Positions 1 to 8,645 of a stretch of 64,000 bases of DNA are shown here, one piece after another. Both the position numbers and the translations under genes were made by a program. How positions within the stretch are numbered: position 1 is the stretch's first letter; each line of letters opens with the position of its first letter. This stretch comes from Thiorhodovibrio frisius (GTDB lineage Bacteria > Pseudomonadota > Gammaproteobacteria > Chromatiales > Chromatiaceae). The notes under the pieces are model-generated. The model saw nothing but the letters and a program-made list of their open reading frames with translations. It was not told the DNA's origin and did not search any database. The stretch spans positions 1,116,001 to 1,180,000 of the forward strand of contig NZ_CP121471.1 in the NCBI RefSeq assembly GCF_033954835.1, given 5' to 3'.

Positions 1-40
1 ATACGAATAAGCCCCAGGTCGCGCGCCGGTGGGAGCTGTC

Positions 41-1174
41 TTATCTGCGACAAGACGGAGCTAGCCCCAGCGTGTCCAGATAGGCTGTCGCACTTACTTC
101 AATACGATAGGGGGCGACCATTGCGGCAAAAGCTTCCGGCGGGGCATGGGTGTCAAGCCAGTGCCTGATGGCGGTAGCCATGGCAGGCGGATCTTGAATT
201 GGCACTAGCGTGCCGCAGTGGCTGTTGGTTAAAACTTCAGCCGGTCCACCAGGACAGTCGGTCGCAACAGCGGGGACCTCAAGCCCAAGAGCCTCAATGA
301 GAGCAACCGGCAAGCCCTCCCATAATGAACTCAGCACAAAGACCCGAGCGCGGCTCAGCCAGGCATAGGGATTGCTCTGGAATCCGGGCAAACTTAGGTA
401 TTGCTCGACGCCCAACTCACGGGCCAGCTTGAGCAAAGTCTCATGGCGACGGCCGCGCCCGAGAATCATCAACCGACAGGGGCGCTCGCGTCGCACCAGG
501 GCGAATGCCTGCACCAAGGTCTCGAACTGCTTGCGGTAGCAGAGTTCGCCGATACCCATGATAACGGGCGGTTGGCCATCTTCAAGCCAGGGATGTGGCA
601 CTGGGTGCGCTGCGAGAGAGGTGAATGCTGGCGTTAAAATGGGGCTGCGGATGACATTGACCTGCGCATCCGCAAGTCCGGCAAAGCTTAGCAAGTCAAG
701 CTTGACGCCCTGTGCGGGCACAATCACCCGATCCGCCAGCGGATAAAGGTAACGCATCGACAGTCGCTGCGTGAGCCGCTCTATCCGCCCGCGCTCCGCG
801 AGATTGACCGAGACTGCCGTGCCAAGCCGCACGCACAGTCGGGTGGGCGAGCCGGCCAAGCGGCGGGCAACAATGGCTACGCGGTTAACCCTGTCCTTAT
901 CGCACAGCATGGCTACGGGGCGCTCGCGGCGCAGATAACGCACCAGAGCCGGCAGCGCGGTATTGACATGGCTGGCTTTAAGGTCAACGCAGCTCACGCC
1001 AGCAGGGACCTGCGCAAGACGCGGCCCGTGGCGGCGAATTTGCAGTAAATCGATCTCAAGCCCCCAGGCAGCCCATTGCTCGATCAGGTTCGTCAGAATG
1101 CGATCAACGCCGCTGTGACCAGAAGTGGCCGCGAGAATGGCTAGCCGTGGGGATTGATCTTGACCTTGGCTCAT
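41..1174 (-). CDS. GT4-type glycosyltransferase
   Basis: A 377-residue GT-B glycosyltransferase that probably adds a sugar to an LPS or surface-glycan intermediate on the cytoplasmic side. The C-terminal half has the family-4 donor-site pattern: SLWEGLPVALIEAL at about residues 283-296, followed by PAVATDCPGGPAEVL. The N-terminal acceptor domain opens with a short Rossmann-like segment, LAILAATSGHSGVDRIL. Its start overlaps the stop of the upstream glycosyltransferase by 4 nt (ATGA), so the two are co-transcribed on the minus strand. Donor and acceptor cannot be told from sequence. The first 40 bases of the window lie downstream of its stop and show nothing else. Confidence 0.85.
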   Translation of the reverse strand: MSQGQDQSPRLAILAATSGHSGVDRILTNLIEQWAAWGLEIDLLQIRRHGPRLAQVPAGVSCVDLKASHVNTALPALVRYLRRERPVAMLCDKDRVNRVAIVARRLAGSPTRLCVRLGTAVSVNLAERGRIERLTQRLSMRYLYPLADRVIVPAQGVKLDLLSFAGLADAQVNVIRSPILTPAFTSLAAHPVPHPWLEDGQPPVIMGIGELCYRKQFETLVQAFALVRRERPCRLMILGRGRRHETLLKLARELGVEQYLSLPGFQSNPYAWLSRARVFVLSSLWEGLPVALIEALGLEVPAVATDCPGGPAEVLTNSHCGTLVPIQDPPAMATAIRHWLDTHAPPEAFAAMVAPYRIEVSATAYLDTLGLAPSCRR

Positions 1175-2361
1175 TCGGGCCGATCCGCATTTTCTGGGCG
1201 CAGGCCCAATGCCTCAAGATAGGCCGTTACGCTGGTATCGAGATCGAAGCGGCGCGCGGCGTGGAGCAGGGTGTCGGCTGGCAGGGGGGCATCCAGGGTC
1301 CGCGCCATCGCGCTCGCCAACGCGTCGACATGACCAACGGGAACCAGGGGCCCAAGCCGGCCCTGTTCGAGAATGTCGCGCGGACCGCTGCGACAGTCGG
1401 TCGCCACACAGGGCGTGGCGCAGGCCAGTGCCTCTATTAGCACATTGGGTGAGCCCTCATAGCGCGATGAGAGCACGAAGAGCGCCGCGCGCGACAGCGC
1501 CGCGAAGGGGTTGGCGATAAAGCCGGGCAGGGCGATGTCTTCGCTCAGACCCAAACGGCGGATCAGTCGTTCTAGCATGCTCCGCTGGCGTCCCTCTCCG
1601 AACAGGATCAGGCGCGCGCGCCGGTGCTGGCGCAGGCGGGCGAAAGCGCGGATCAGCGTTTGGAAGTCCTTCACCGCCACCAGTCGCCCCATGCCAATAA
1701 TCACCGGCGCGCCGGCGTCCGCCAGCCAGGGGTGTGGCGCGGGCTCCTTGCTCAGAGCCTGCACACGCGTCAGATTCAGCGGGTTGGCGATCACGCGCAG
1801 CGGCGGTTTGCGTGCGGCTGGGGTGCGCGACAGCAGAGATTCGATACTCTCGGCGACGCCGGCGGAGTTGGCGATGAGACCATCGGCCGCCAGATAAGCA
1901 CGATGCAGGCTGGCTCGATAGCCCGCTCGGCGCCAAAAACGCTGACGGCGGATTTTTTCCCGTAGGTCGCTGCCAATGCGCAGCCAGGTCGCTGGCAGCT
2001 CGACGCCCTGCTCGCGCAGATCCGCCAGCAGGGCACTGGTGCGTTCTTTGTTGCTGAGGATGGCAGCGGGCTGGCGTTGGGCGAGGTACGACTGGATTTC
2101 TTGATGCGCGCGTTCAGGCTTTCCGTTGCTAAGCGGAAAGCATGGAGGTTTGCCGCTCGCGAGCCGAGTGAAATCGGGATAATCGCCCGCTGGCAGCAGC
2201 AGTTCGACTGGGACATGCCAGCGCTGGAATCCGTCGATCAGATCCAGCATGACGCGCGGGATACCGCCGGGACCGGGGCGGAAGCCAAGCAGCGCGACAG
2301 GAGCCCGATGGCCGATTGAGTCCCCAGTTGGTTGCGGGGATAATAAGTTCTCATTGGGCAT
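1171..2361 (-). CDS. GT4-type glycosyltransferase
   Basis: A 396-residue GT-B transferase, paralogous in layout to the gene downstream of it. The donor-binding signature SRYEGSPNVLIEAL lies at about residues 299-312, followed by PCVATDCRSGPRDIL, and GMGRLVAVKDFQTLI is the usual lead into the second Rossmann domain. It is the first gene of a two-gene minus-strand operon and is divergent from the O-antigen ligase. Only 83 bp separate the two starts, so both promoters must sit in that gap. A role in LPS core or O-antigen assembly is inferred from the neighbours. Confidence 0.85.
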   Translation of the reverse strand: MPNENLLSPQPTGDSIGHRAPVALLGFRPGPGGIPRVMLDLIDGFQRWHVPVELLLPAGDYPDFTRLASGKPPCFPLSNGKPERAHQEIQSYLAQRQPAAILSNKERTSALLADLREQGVELPATWLRIGSDLREKIRRQRFWRRAGYRASLHRAYLAADGLIANSAGVAESIESLLSRTPAARKPPLRVIANPLNLTRVQALSKEPAPHPWLADAGAPVIIGMGRLVAVKDFQTLIRAFARLRQHRRARLILFGEGRQRSMLERLIRRLGLSEDIALPGFIANPFAALSRAALFVLSSRYEGSPNVLIEALACATPCVATDCRSGPRDILEQGRLGPLVPVGHVDALASAMARTLDAPLPADTLLHAARRFDLDTSVTAYLEALGLRPENADRPE

Positions 2362-2444
2362 GGCGAGTCAGGCAAGATGCGAAAAGTAAAAATTGATACC
2401 ACCAGCGCGCGGTCCAGGACGCGCCATCATCGCAGAGCCTTGGC

Positions 2445-3746
2445 ATGATGCGCTTTGACGGCTCGGCACTGCGCCTGCAACAAGCGACCTTATGGCTGTT
2501 TGGGATCTCGTTGTTTTTGATTCCGGCGGGTCTGGCGGGCGCCTTGGTGCTGCTCTGGCTTGGATTCCTGCTGGCCGCAGGCTCGCGTGAGACGCTTGGC
2601 TCACTGCGTGATCCCGCTGTGCTGCTGGTGCTGGCCTTCGTGCTCTATTCTCCCGCGCGCCAGCTGATCGGGCAATGGTTGGGGGGCGAATCGACCAAGG
2701 GCGATTGGGGCGGGGTCGGTGAATGGATGCAGCTCGCCGCAGTTTTTCCGTTCGCGTTGGCATTGCGGGCTGATGCCGCGCGTTTGCGGCAAGTGCTAGT
2801 GCTGGCGCTCATTGGCTTATTGATCTGCATCCCATTGCGCGCCGATTGGGAGTTGCTGCTGCTCGACCCAGGCCAGTGGCTGATGGCAAGAGATGGCTTC
2901 GGCTTCGTGGTCATTGCCTTCGGGCTTTATTGCGCGGCCGCGCTGCTCGGCGTGCTGTTCCTGCGGTGGCCGTCTGGGCGAACTATTACCGCCGCGCGCT
3001 GGCTGGCGGGATTGGTGTTGGCTCAGGGGTTGCTGTTCTCCCAGTCAAGGGCGTCCTGGCTGGCGTTTTTGGCTGCGCTAGTGGTGGGTCTATGGCTTCG
3101 GCGCTCGAATTCGCCCGGCCTTTCGTGGCCGTGGGCTGGCATTAAGCCCGGATGGCGTGCATGGGCCGCAGTCATCCTGCTGGCGGTCGTTGGCGGTTTG
3201 AATGCCTCCCTGGTGCTCAATCGCCTGACACAGGAAGCCGACAGTGCCGTGGTGTTGCTCGAACAACCGTCTGATCTGACCGTTCAGACGTCCATCGGTT
3301 TGCGCTGGCGGGCGCAGCAGCTTGGGCTCAACCTTTGGCTTGAGCGCCCCTGGTTTGGCTGGGGCGCAGATACAACACCTTCGCTGATTGCCGCAAGCGC
3401 TGAGGACTACGCGCTCATTGACGCCGGTGAAGTGCTGGTCCATCTGCACAACAGCTATCTCGAAATTCTCGTGCAGTTCGGTCTCGTCGGTCTGGTGCTA
3501 TTTTTTGCGCTGGTTGCCGCGCTTTTCCAGGGGGTGCTTGCTGCCTGGCGCCAGCGACTCCTGCCGGCCGATCTGGCAATTTTTCTCATCTGTCTCCTGC
3601 TTCTCACACTGATTTGGAATTTTTTCAATTTCCGCATGTTGCATCAAGATTGGCGTGGGTTCTGGGCGTTGGTGGCCGGCTCGGCGTTGAGCTTTGGGCT
3701 GGCCGCGCGAAGGCGTTTTACCCGCACGGCGGATCATAACGCATGA
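2445..3746 (+). CDS. O-antigen ligase / polymerase (Wzy_C family) membrane protein
   Basis: A 433-residue multi-span membrane protein with about ten hydrophobic segments. A large loop at about residues 250-345 carries the Wzy_C-type signature: RWRAQQLGLNLWLERPWFGWGA followed by HLHNSYLEILVQFGLVG. Family members join O-antigen or other glycans to lipid A-core in the periplasm (WaaL) or polymerise repeat units (Wzy); sequence alone does not separate these. The stop overlaps the ATG of the next reading frame (ATGA). That downstream frame is only a 46-codon remnant. The last codons lie in a segment duplicated near 5801 and read there in another frame, so the C-terminal tail may not be ancestral. 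Confidence 0.8.
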   Translation: MMRFDGSALRLQQATLWLFGISLFLIPAGLAGALVLLWLGFLLAAGSRETLGSLRDPAVLLVLAFVLYSPARQLIGQWLGGESTKGDWGGVGEWMQLAAVFPFALALRADAARLRQVLVLALIGLLICIPLRADWELLLLDPGQWLMARDGFGFVVIAFGLYCAAALLGVLFLRWPSGRTITAARWLAGLVLAQGLLFSQSRASWLAFLAALVVGLWLRRSNSPGLSWPWAGIKPGWRAWAAVILLAVVGGLNASLVLNRLTQEADSAVVLLEQPSDLTVQTSIGLRWRAQQLGLNLWLERPWFGWGADTTPSLIAASAEDYALIDAGEVLVHLHNSYLEILVQFGLVGLVLFFALVAALFQGVLAAWRQRLLPADLAIFLICLLLLTLIWNFFNFRMLHQDWRGFWALVAGSALSFGLAARRRFTRTADHNA

Positions 3747-3834
3747 CACCTGAAGCCGGCCCAGAGCGCATTTTGCTGGTGCGCCTAAGCGCCATCGGCG
3801 ACATTGTCTTTGCCTCGCCGCTCATCAATGGCAT
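3703..3834 (+). repeat. Partial duplication, copy 1 (mate at 5801-5932)
   Basis: About 130 bp are nearly identical to 5801-5932. The copy covers the last codons of the O-antigen ligase and the first 28 codons of a waaC-like gene. Homology stops abruptly after the codons for SPLI. The mate sits at the junction of the deacetylase and the intact waaC. Confidence 0.85.
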
Positions 3835-3883
3835 GGTCGAGGGCAAGCTGGCCCGTTACCGCGATCTGCGCAACGGCGGCTGA
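3743..3883 (+). pseudogene. Chimeric remnant: waaC 5' end fused to a glycosyltransferase 3' end
   Basis: A 46-codon open frame. Residues 1-28 (from MTPEAGPERILLVRLSAIGD to SPLI) match the N-terminus of the intact heptosyltransferase at 5845. Residues 30-46 (GMVEGKLARYRDLRNGG) match the C-terminus of the glycosyltransferase ending at 8102 (AMVEGNLAVYRELLSAG). The intact copies of these two genes are adjacent in the same order at 5845-8102. The simplest reading is a duplicate of that pair that lost about 2.1 kb internally and happened to stay in frame. The product has no catalytic region. Confidence 0.85.
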
Positions 3884-3894
3884 GGGGGCGGCGC

Positions 3895-4986
3895 ATGGAA
3901 TGGCCAACGAGCCTGCAACTGATTGGCAGCAAGGAACTTGGCGGGGCTGAGCGTTGGTTTCAGCGTTTTGCTGTCGCCCTGGCCACGGAGCAGGCGCCGG
4001 CGGTGCTGGGTGTGCGGCGCGGCAGCGCGCTGGAGCGACTGGATTATGCTGGCCTGTCGCTAGCGCGGTTGCCCTTTCTCAGCGTTTGGGACCCGCTTTC
4101 TCGCGCGGCCATCAAACGGCTAGTGGGGCGCGAATGCCCGCAGATTGTGCAAACTTATATGGGCCGCGCCACCCGCCTGACCCGGCTTGGTCGTCTCCAG
4201 CGGGGCGGTGCCGTGCATATTGCCCGGCTCGGGGGGTATTACAAGCTCTCGCCCTATCGTCACGCGCATGGCTGGGTTGGCAACACCCGCGGGCTGTGCG
4301 ACTGGATGATCGGCCAGGGTTTGCCTGTGGCTCAGGTCCATCACCTTTATAATTTTGCGGAGCCAGTGTGCCCGCACCCACCCGCCGCTATCGAGCATTT
4401 GCGCCATAGCCTGGGCTTGGGCGATGCCTGGGTGCTGTTGGCACTGGGACGCTTTGTGCCCGTCAAGGGGCAGAGTTATCTGTTGCAAGCGCTGAGCCGC
4501 TTGCCGGCTGAAATTGATCAGCGGCCCTGGGTATTGCTGCTGGTGGGGGATGGCCCGTTGCGCGCGAGCTTGCAGCAGCAGGCGCAAGACAGTGGCCTCT
4601 CGCAGCGGTTGCGGTGGTGCGGTTGGCAAGCTGATCCTGGGCCCTATCTTCAGCTTGCGGATCTGGTTGTTTTTCCATCACTCGAGCAGGAAACCCTGGG
4701 CAATGTGATTCTTGAGGCTTGGGCCTGGCGTCGACCCTTGCTGAGTGCCAGCTTTCGCGGTGCGCGTGAACTGATACGCCCGGGTGAGGATGCACTAACC
4801 GTGCCCTGCGCGGATGCGCCGGCGTTGTCCGTGGCGATCCGGCAATTGTTGGGCGATGCGCACTTGAGACATGAGCTGGTCGAGCGCGGTGCGCGCCGGG
4901 TGCGCGAGGAGTTCAGTCAGGCAGTCATCATGCAGCAGTATCGCGATCTATATGTATCCCTGCTTGAAGCGCCATCATGGCCATGA
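3895..4986 (+). CDS. GT4-type glycosyltransferase
   Basis: A 363-residue GT-B transferase. A purine-rich GAGGGGGCGG sits just before the ATG. The donor-site motif FPSLEQETLGNVILEAW is at about residues 260-276, and LALGRFVPVKGQSYLL begins the second domain. It differs from classical members in having LEQETLGNVILEA in place of the EGxxxxxLEA spacing. Its 3' end overlaps the deacetylase gene, so the two form a unit lying between the two waaC 5' copies. A role in LPS or exopolysaccharide assembly is inferred from context. Confidence 0.82.
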   Translation: MEWPTSLQLIGSKELGGAERWFQRFAVALATEQAPAVLGVRRGSALERLDYAGLSLARLPFLSVWDPLSRAAIKRLVGRECPQIVQTYMGRATRLTRLGRLQRGGAVHIARLGGYYKLSPYRHAHGWVGNTRGLCDWMIGQGLPVAQVHHLYNFAEPVCPHPPAAIEHLRHSLGLGDAWVLLALGRFVPVKGQSYLLQALSRLPAEIDQRPWVLLLVGDGPLRASLQQQAQDSGLSQRLRWCGWQADPGPYLQLADLVVFPSLEQETLGNVILEAWAWRRPLLSASFRGARELIRPGEDALTVPCADAPALSVAIRQLLGDAHLRHELVERGARRVREEFSQAVIMQQYRDLYVSLLEAPSWP

Positions 4987-5855
4987 GCAACTTCGTCAAG
5001 CAGCGCTCGCAGGCCCGGTTGTCCATCCTGATGTATCATCAGATCGGGCGTTTCGCGCCCATGCGCGCGCATCGCGCCAATTATTGCGATCATCGCCGTT
5101 TTGCCCGCCAGATGGCCTTTCTGCGTGCTGGGGACTTCCGGGTGCTGAGTCTGGATGACGCGCTCCGGTGTTTGTCAGGGAACGTTCCGCTACCGGCGCG
5201 CGCCGTGGTGCTGACTTTCGATGATGCCTACGCCAATTTTCTTGACTACGCCGCCCCGGTGCTGGCCGAGCATGGTTACCCGGCGACCCTCTATGCCATC
5301 AGCGAGTGGCTCGGCGAGCGCATGCGCTGGCGTGATCCGCAGCCCGGGCGTGCCTGTCCACGACTGATGACCGGCGCTGAACTTAGATCCCTGCGTGCCG
5401 CCGGCATTGGCGTGGGTTCGCACGGCTGCACGCATCAGCGCCTTGCAGAGCTGTCGGTGGCGGAGCAAGCTGCCGAGCTCAGTGACAGCCGCGCGCGTTT
5501 GCAGGAGGTTCTCGGCGAGCCGGTGCGAGATCTGTGCTATCCCTTTGGCAGCTTTAATGCCGACAGCATCCGGCTGGCGGCACACGCTGGCTACCGCAGC
5601 GCCACCACCTGTCTGCGCGGTGCGGCCAGCGCGGTGGATCATCCACTGATCCTGCCGCGCAAGGCGATCTCCTATGGGGATAATCTTATCGGTTATGGCT
5701 GGAAGTTATTGGTGAAGCATGCGCCCAAGCCAGCATTGCAGCACTGGCGTGCACGCGTTGCGGAATTCCCCTTAACCGCAGCTGACACCAGTCCGGAAGC
5801 CAAGCCGCGCGACGGCGTTTTACCCCCACGGCGGATCATTACGCATGACAGCTGA
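4977..5855 (+). CDS. Polysaccharide deacetylase (NodB/CE4 family)
   Basis: A 292-residue metal-dependent deacetylase that would remove N-acetyl or O-acetyl groups from a surface glycan. The CE4 motifs are in order: TFDDAYAN (residues 80-87, catalytic Asp plus metal Asp), SHGCTH (148-153, the two metal-binding His) and CYPFGS (187-192). No signal peptide is evident, so it may act on lipid-linked intermediates in the cytoplasm. A second ATG at 4983 would give the usual 4-nt ATGA overlap with the upstream gene. The C-terminal 15 residues or so are encoded by the duplicated segment also found at the end of the O-antigen ligase, read in a different frame. Confidence 0.88.
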   Translation: MAMSNFVKQRSQARLSILMYHQIGRFAPMRAHRANYCDHRRFARQMAFLRAGDFRVLSLDDALRCLSGNVPLPARAVVLTFDDAYANFLDYAAPVLAEHGYPATLYAISEWLGERMRWRDPQPGRACPRLMTGAELRSLRAAGIGVGSHGCTHQRLAELSVAEQAAELSDSRARLQEVLGEPVRDLCYPFGSFNADSIRLAAHAGYRSATTCLRGAASAVDHPLILPRKAISYGDNLIGYGWKLLVKHAPKPALQHWRARVAEFPLTAADTSPEAKPRDGVLPPRRIITHDS

Positions 5856-5932
5856 GGCCGGCCCAGAGCGCATTTTGCTGGTGCGCCTAAGCGCCATCGG
5901 CGACATCGTCTTTGCCTCGCCGCTGATCGATG
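5801..5932 (+). repeat. Partial duplication, copy 2 (mate at 3703-3834)
   Basis: Near-identical mate of 3703-3834. Here it spans the 3' end of the deacetylase gene and the 5' end of the intact waaC. It marks the right edge of the block carrying the glycosyltransferase at 3895 and the deacetylase at 4977. Confidence 0.85.
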
Positions 5933-6954
5933 CCTTCCGTGCGGCCTGGCCGCAGGCGCATCTCGCTTGGCTGGTGCACCCAGGCTGTGCATCCGTTCTT
6001 GTGCATCAACCGGCACTGGATGCGGTCATCGAGTGGCCTCAGCCAAGGCTGCGGGCCTTGCTTGCCGAGCGGCGCTTCGGGGTGCTGCGACGGGAGCTTA
6101 TGCGTCTTGGTCAGGAATTGCGCGCGCAGCGTTTCGATCTTGCAGTGGATTTGCAGGGACTGATGAAAAGCGCGCTGCCCACTCGCCTGACTGGCGCGCC
6201 CACGCGCATCGGCCTGGATTCCCGCGAAGGTGGCGGGCTGTTGATGACGCGGGTCATCCACTCGCCGCGCAACGATAGGCGCATTGGTTCCGAATACCGC
6301 GTGCTGGCCGAGGCGCTGGATCTTCCGCTCGGGGATTTCGCGATGCGCCTCGCGCCTGGAGCCGAGGCCCGCGCACGCGCCGAGCAGCTAATCCGGAGGG
6401 CTGGCCTGAGCGATGGCTTCGTGCTCTTTTGTCCTTTCACCACACGACCGCAGAAGCATTGGTTCGAGGATCGCTGGGCGGAGCTAGCCGGACGCTTGAG
6501 CAGGCTGGCAGCGGATGCTGGCATCGGCCTGCCGGTGCGACTGCTGGGCGCCCCGGATGATCGCGCAGCTGCACAAAGAATCGCGCAGGTTGCCGGCGCG
6601 CCGCTCGATGCCTGGGTGGGCGAGACCAGCCTGCCGTTGGCCGCAGCGCTGATTGAGCGCGCGTCTTTATTGATCGGCGTAGATACTGGGCTCAGTCACA
6701 TGGGCATTGCCGCGCAGATTCCGACCCTGCTGCTGTTCGGGGCCACCCGGCCCTATCTCAAGACCGGCCGTGCCGAGGCGCGCGTGCTCTACCATGCGCG
6801 CGATTGCTCGCCCTGTCGGCGCCGGCCGACCTGCGACGGGCGCTTCGACTGCATGCGGGCGATTGATGTTGACCAGGTGCTGCTGGCCGCTCGCGCGTTG
6901 CTCGATGAACACGGAAAATCCCCTATGTGCAAGCCCGAAGGCCAATCTCAATGA
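5845..6954 (+). CDS. waaC: Lipopolysaccharide heptosyltransferase I-like (GT9)
   Basis: A 369-residue GT9 heptosyltransferase expected to add the first L-glycero-D-manno-heptose to Kdo2-lipid A at the inner membrane. The N-terminus ILLVRLSAIGDIVFASPLI is the family signature. DLAVDLQGLMKSAL and GVDTGLSHMGIAAQIPTLLLFG (about 275-297) are the conserved core and ADP-heptose site. A Cys-rich tail (CSPCRRRPTCDGRFDC) is typical of the group. Its ATG overlaps the deacetylase stop by 11 nt, and its TGA overlaps the next start (ATGA). Heptosyltransferase I is preferred over II because of the SAIGDIVFASP form and the neighbouring waaA. Confidence 0.82.
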   Translation: MTAEAGPERILLVRLSAIGDIVFASPLIDAFRAAWPQAHLAWLVHPGCASVLVHQPALDAVIEWPQPRLRALLAERRFGVLRRELMRLGQELRAQRFDLAVDLQGLMKSALPTRLTGAPTRIGLDSREGGGLLMTRVIHSPRNDRRIGSEYRVLAEALDLPLGDFAMRLAPGAEARARAEQLIRRAGLSDGFVLFCPFTTRPQKHWFEDRWAELAGRLSRLAADAGIGLPVRLLGAPDDRAAAQRIAQVAGAPLDAWVGETSLPLAAALIERASLLIGVDTGLSHMGIAAQIPTLLLFGATRPYLKTGRAEARVLYHARDCSPCRRRPTCDGRFDCMRAIDVDQVLLAARALLDEHGKSPMCKPEGQSQ

Positions 6955-8102
6955 GAGTGCTGCACGTCGAAGGCGGAGCGCGCCTCTACGGCGGGGCGTT
7001 GCAACTGCTCTATCTGCTGCGCGGGCTGGCCGCGCGCGGGATCGACAATCACCTGGCCTGTCGCACCGATTGCGAACTTGCCGTCCGCGCGCAGCCTTTC
7101 GCGCGCGTGGAGCCTATGTCGATGCATGGCGATGCCGACCTGTTGCTGATTCCACGTCTGCGCAAGCTGATTGCTCGCACGCGCCCGGATATTGTGCATC
7201 TGCACAGCCGCATCGGGGCCGATGTGATGGGTGGCGTGGCCGGGCGCTTGGCCGGTGTGCCGGTGGTCCATACGCGACGGGTCGATAATCCCGAGCCACG
7301 CTGGCTGGCGGCCGTCAAGTACCGGCTGCATGATCGGGTGATTGCCATCTCAGCCGGGATTGCCGATGTGTTGCGCGGCGCCGGTGTGCCAGAGTCCAAA
7401 CTGCGCCTAGTGCGCAGTGCCGTCGACACCCAAGCCTATGCGCAACCCTGCGACAAGGCCTATTTCGACGCGCAACTCGGACTGAACGGCGCCGGCTCAG
7501 CTGCCAAGGCAGCCCAAGAGGCTGTCACTGATGCGCCAGTCATTGGAGTCGTGGCACAGCTCATCGCGCGCAAGGGGCACGGGGTTCTGCTCGAGGCATT
7601 GCCGGGTTTGGTCACGCGCTGGCCCGGTTTGCAGGTGTTCTTTTTCGGTCGCGGTCGAGAAGAAGGCGCATTGCGCGCACAAATTGCGGCTCTCGGGCTC
7701 GCACAGCACGTCAGGCTCGTCGGTTTTCGCGATGACCTCGACCGCCTGTTGCCCTGTCTGGACCTCTTGGTGCACCCGGCAACCATGGAAGGCTTAGGCG
7801 TCTCCCTGTTGCAGGCTGCTGCCGCCGCCGTGCCCGTGATCGCGAGCCGAGCTGGGGGAATCCCTGAGGCGGTGCTGGATGGCGAGACCGGACTGCTGGT
7901 GCCGCCGGGCGATGTCGCGGCACTCCAAGCCGCCATCGCGGGCTTGCTTGCCGATGCCGCGCAGCGCATGCGTTTCGGCAAAGCTGGAAGGGCACGCATG
8001 CTCGCTGAGTTCTCGCTCGATGCCATGGTCGAGGGCAACCTGGCCGTCTACCGCGAACTCCTGTCGGCTGGATGTAGCGCGTGGAAGGACAGCCAAGGAT
8101 AA
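6951..8102 (+). CDS. GT4-type glycosyltransferase
   Basis: A 383-residue GT-B transferase starting at the ATGA overlap with waaC. The N-terminal domain has LYGGALQLLYLLRGL and the pattern DIVHLHSRIGADV. The C-terminal domain has the donor motif HPATMEGLGVSLLQAA (about residues 275-290) followed by PVIASRAGGIPEAV and GETGLLVPPGDVAAL. Probably an LPS core transferase. It is followed 8 nt later by a truncated waaA start preceded by an AAGGA ribosome-binding site. This suggests the ancestral order waaC - glycosyltransferase - waaA, now interrupted. Its 3' end is the source of the tail in the remnant at 3743. Confidence 0.85.
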   Translation: MRVLHVEGGARLYGGALQLLYLLRGLAARGIDNHLACRTDCELAVRAQPFARVEPMSMHGDADLLLIPRLRKLIARTRPDIVHLHSRIGADVMGGVAGRLAGVPVVHTRRVDNPEPRWLAAVKYRLHDRVIAISAGIADVLRGAGVPESKLRLVRSAVDTQAYAQPCDKAYFDAQLGLNGAGSAAKAAQEAVTDAPVIGVVAQLIARKGHGVLLEALPGLVTRWPGLQVFFFGRGREEGALRAQIAALGLAQHVRLVGFRDDLDRLLPCLDLLVHPATMEGLGVSLLQAAAAAVPVIASRAGGIPEAVLDGETGLLVPPGDVAALQAAIAGLLADAAQRMRFGKAGRARMLAEFSLDAMVEGNLAVYRELLSAGCSAWKDSQG

Positions 8103-8110
8103 GACGCCCA

Positions 8111-8248
8111 ATGATAAGACGCCGATTGTATTCAACCCTGCTCTACTTGCTCCTGCCAGCGCTGCTGCTGTGGCGCAGCCTGCGCGCGCCGGCGCTCAGC
8201 TGTTGCGTGACTTCATGCGCGACTTGCGAAACCAGCTATCGGCAGTGA
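8111..8248 (+). pseudogene. Truncated 5' copy of waaA
   Basis: The first 28 codons (MIRRRLYSTLLYLLLPAL to RSLRAPA) are nearly identical to the start of waaA at 10797, with a 9-bp deletion in the hydrophobic stretch. After about position 8193 the sequence is unrelated and stops at 8248. It keeps a good Shine-Dalgarno (AAGGA) that the intact gene lacks. This is the left junction of the inserted cassette at 8.2-10.8 kb. Confidence 0.88.
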
Positions 8249-8363
8249 AGGCGGCAGCTGTGTCGCCTGGCTCGCCGCCGACGTAGCCGGAGAACAGATG
8301 CTGGCGGGAATAAACCTGTAGATGGCCTTCCTCGCCTTCGCAAAGCAGCTGGTTTTGCGCATC
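8226..8363 (-). pseudogene. Fragment of an AMP-dependent acyl-CoA synthetase (short copy)
   Basis: On the minus strand about 46 codons (GEEGHLQVYSRQHLFSGYVG and flanks) match the longer fragment at 9206-9461. They belong to the late part of the ANL/acyl-CoA ligase fold, just before the DGWFRTGDLG motif, which here is degraded to DSWFRKS. No catalytic unit remains. It shares the same internal sequence as the second fragment, so one was copied from the other or both from a common donor. Confidence 0.75.
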
Positions 8364-8449
8364 GCCCGAATTCCGGGACATATACTTAAATCCCACCAGC
8401 CAGCGCCCAACCCTCCCACTCCCGCCACCGAATCGGCTAAACTCCGCTC

Positions 8450-8593
8450 ATGACAGCCGACGCCCAAGCCGCTGACACCAGCGACAAACCCGACTACAAC
8501 AGACCCTGGAAAGAAGCCCTGGAGCGATTCTTTCCAGAGTTTCTCGACAAAGAACTCCAACAGCTCGGTGGCAAAGGAAAGAGGTCAGGTTAG
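8450..8593 (+). pseudogene. Remnant of an Rpn/DUF4351-type nuclease-transposase gene, internally deleted
   Basis: A 47-codon frame with the N-terminal signature RPWKEALERFFPEF common to Rpn-family (PD-(D/E)XK, recombination-promoting) proteins. It jumps directly to LDKELQQLGGKGKRSG, skipping the ALLF..VPPVF segment that is still present in the other remnant at 10626-10796. This fits a small in-frame deletion followed by truncation. It is too short to fold into the nuclease core. The upstream AATCGGCTA motif is shared with the second remnant. Confidence 0.65.
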
Positions 8594-8645
8594 AATTATT
8601 TTTGCGCTTCATACATAGCATTTAGTATTTCTGGTAATTTTCATC

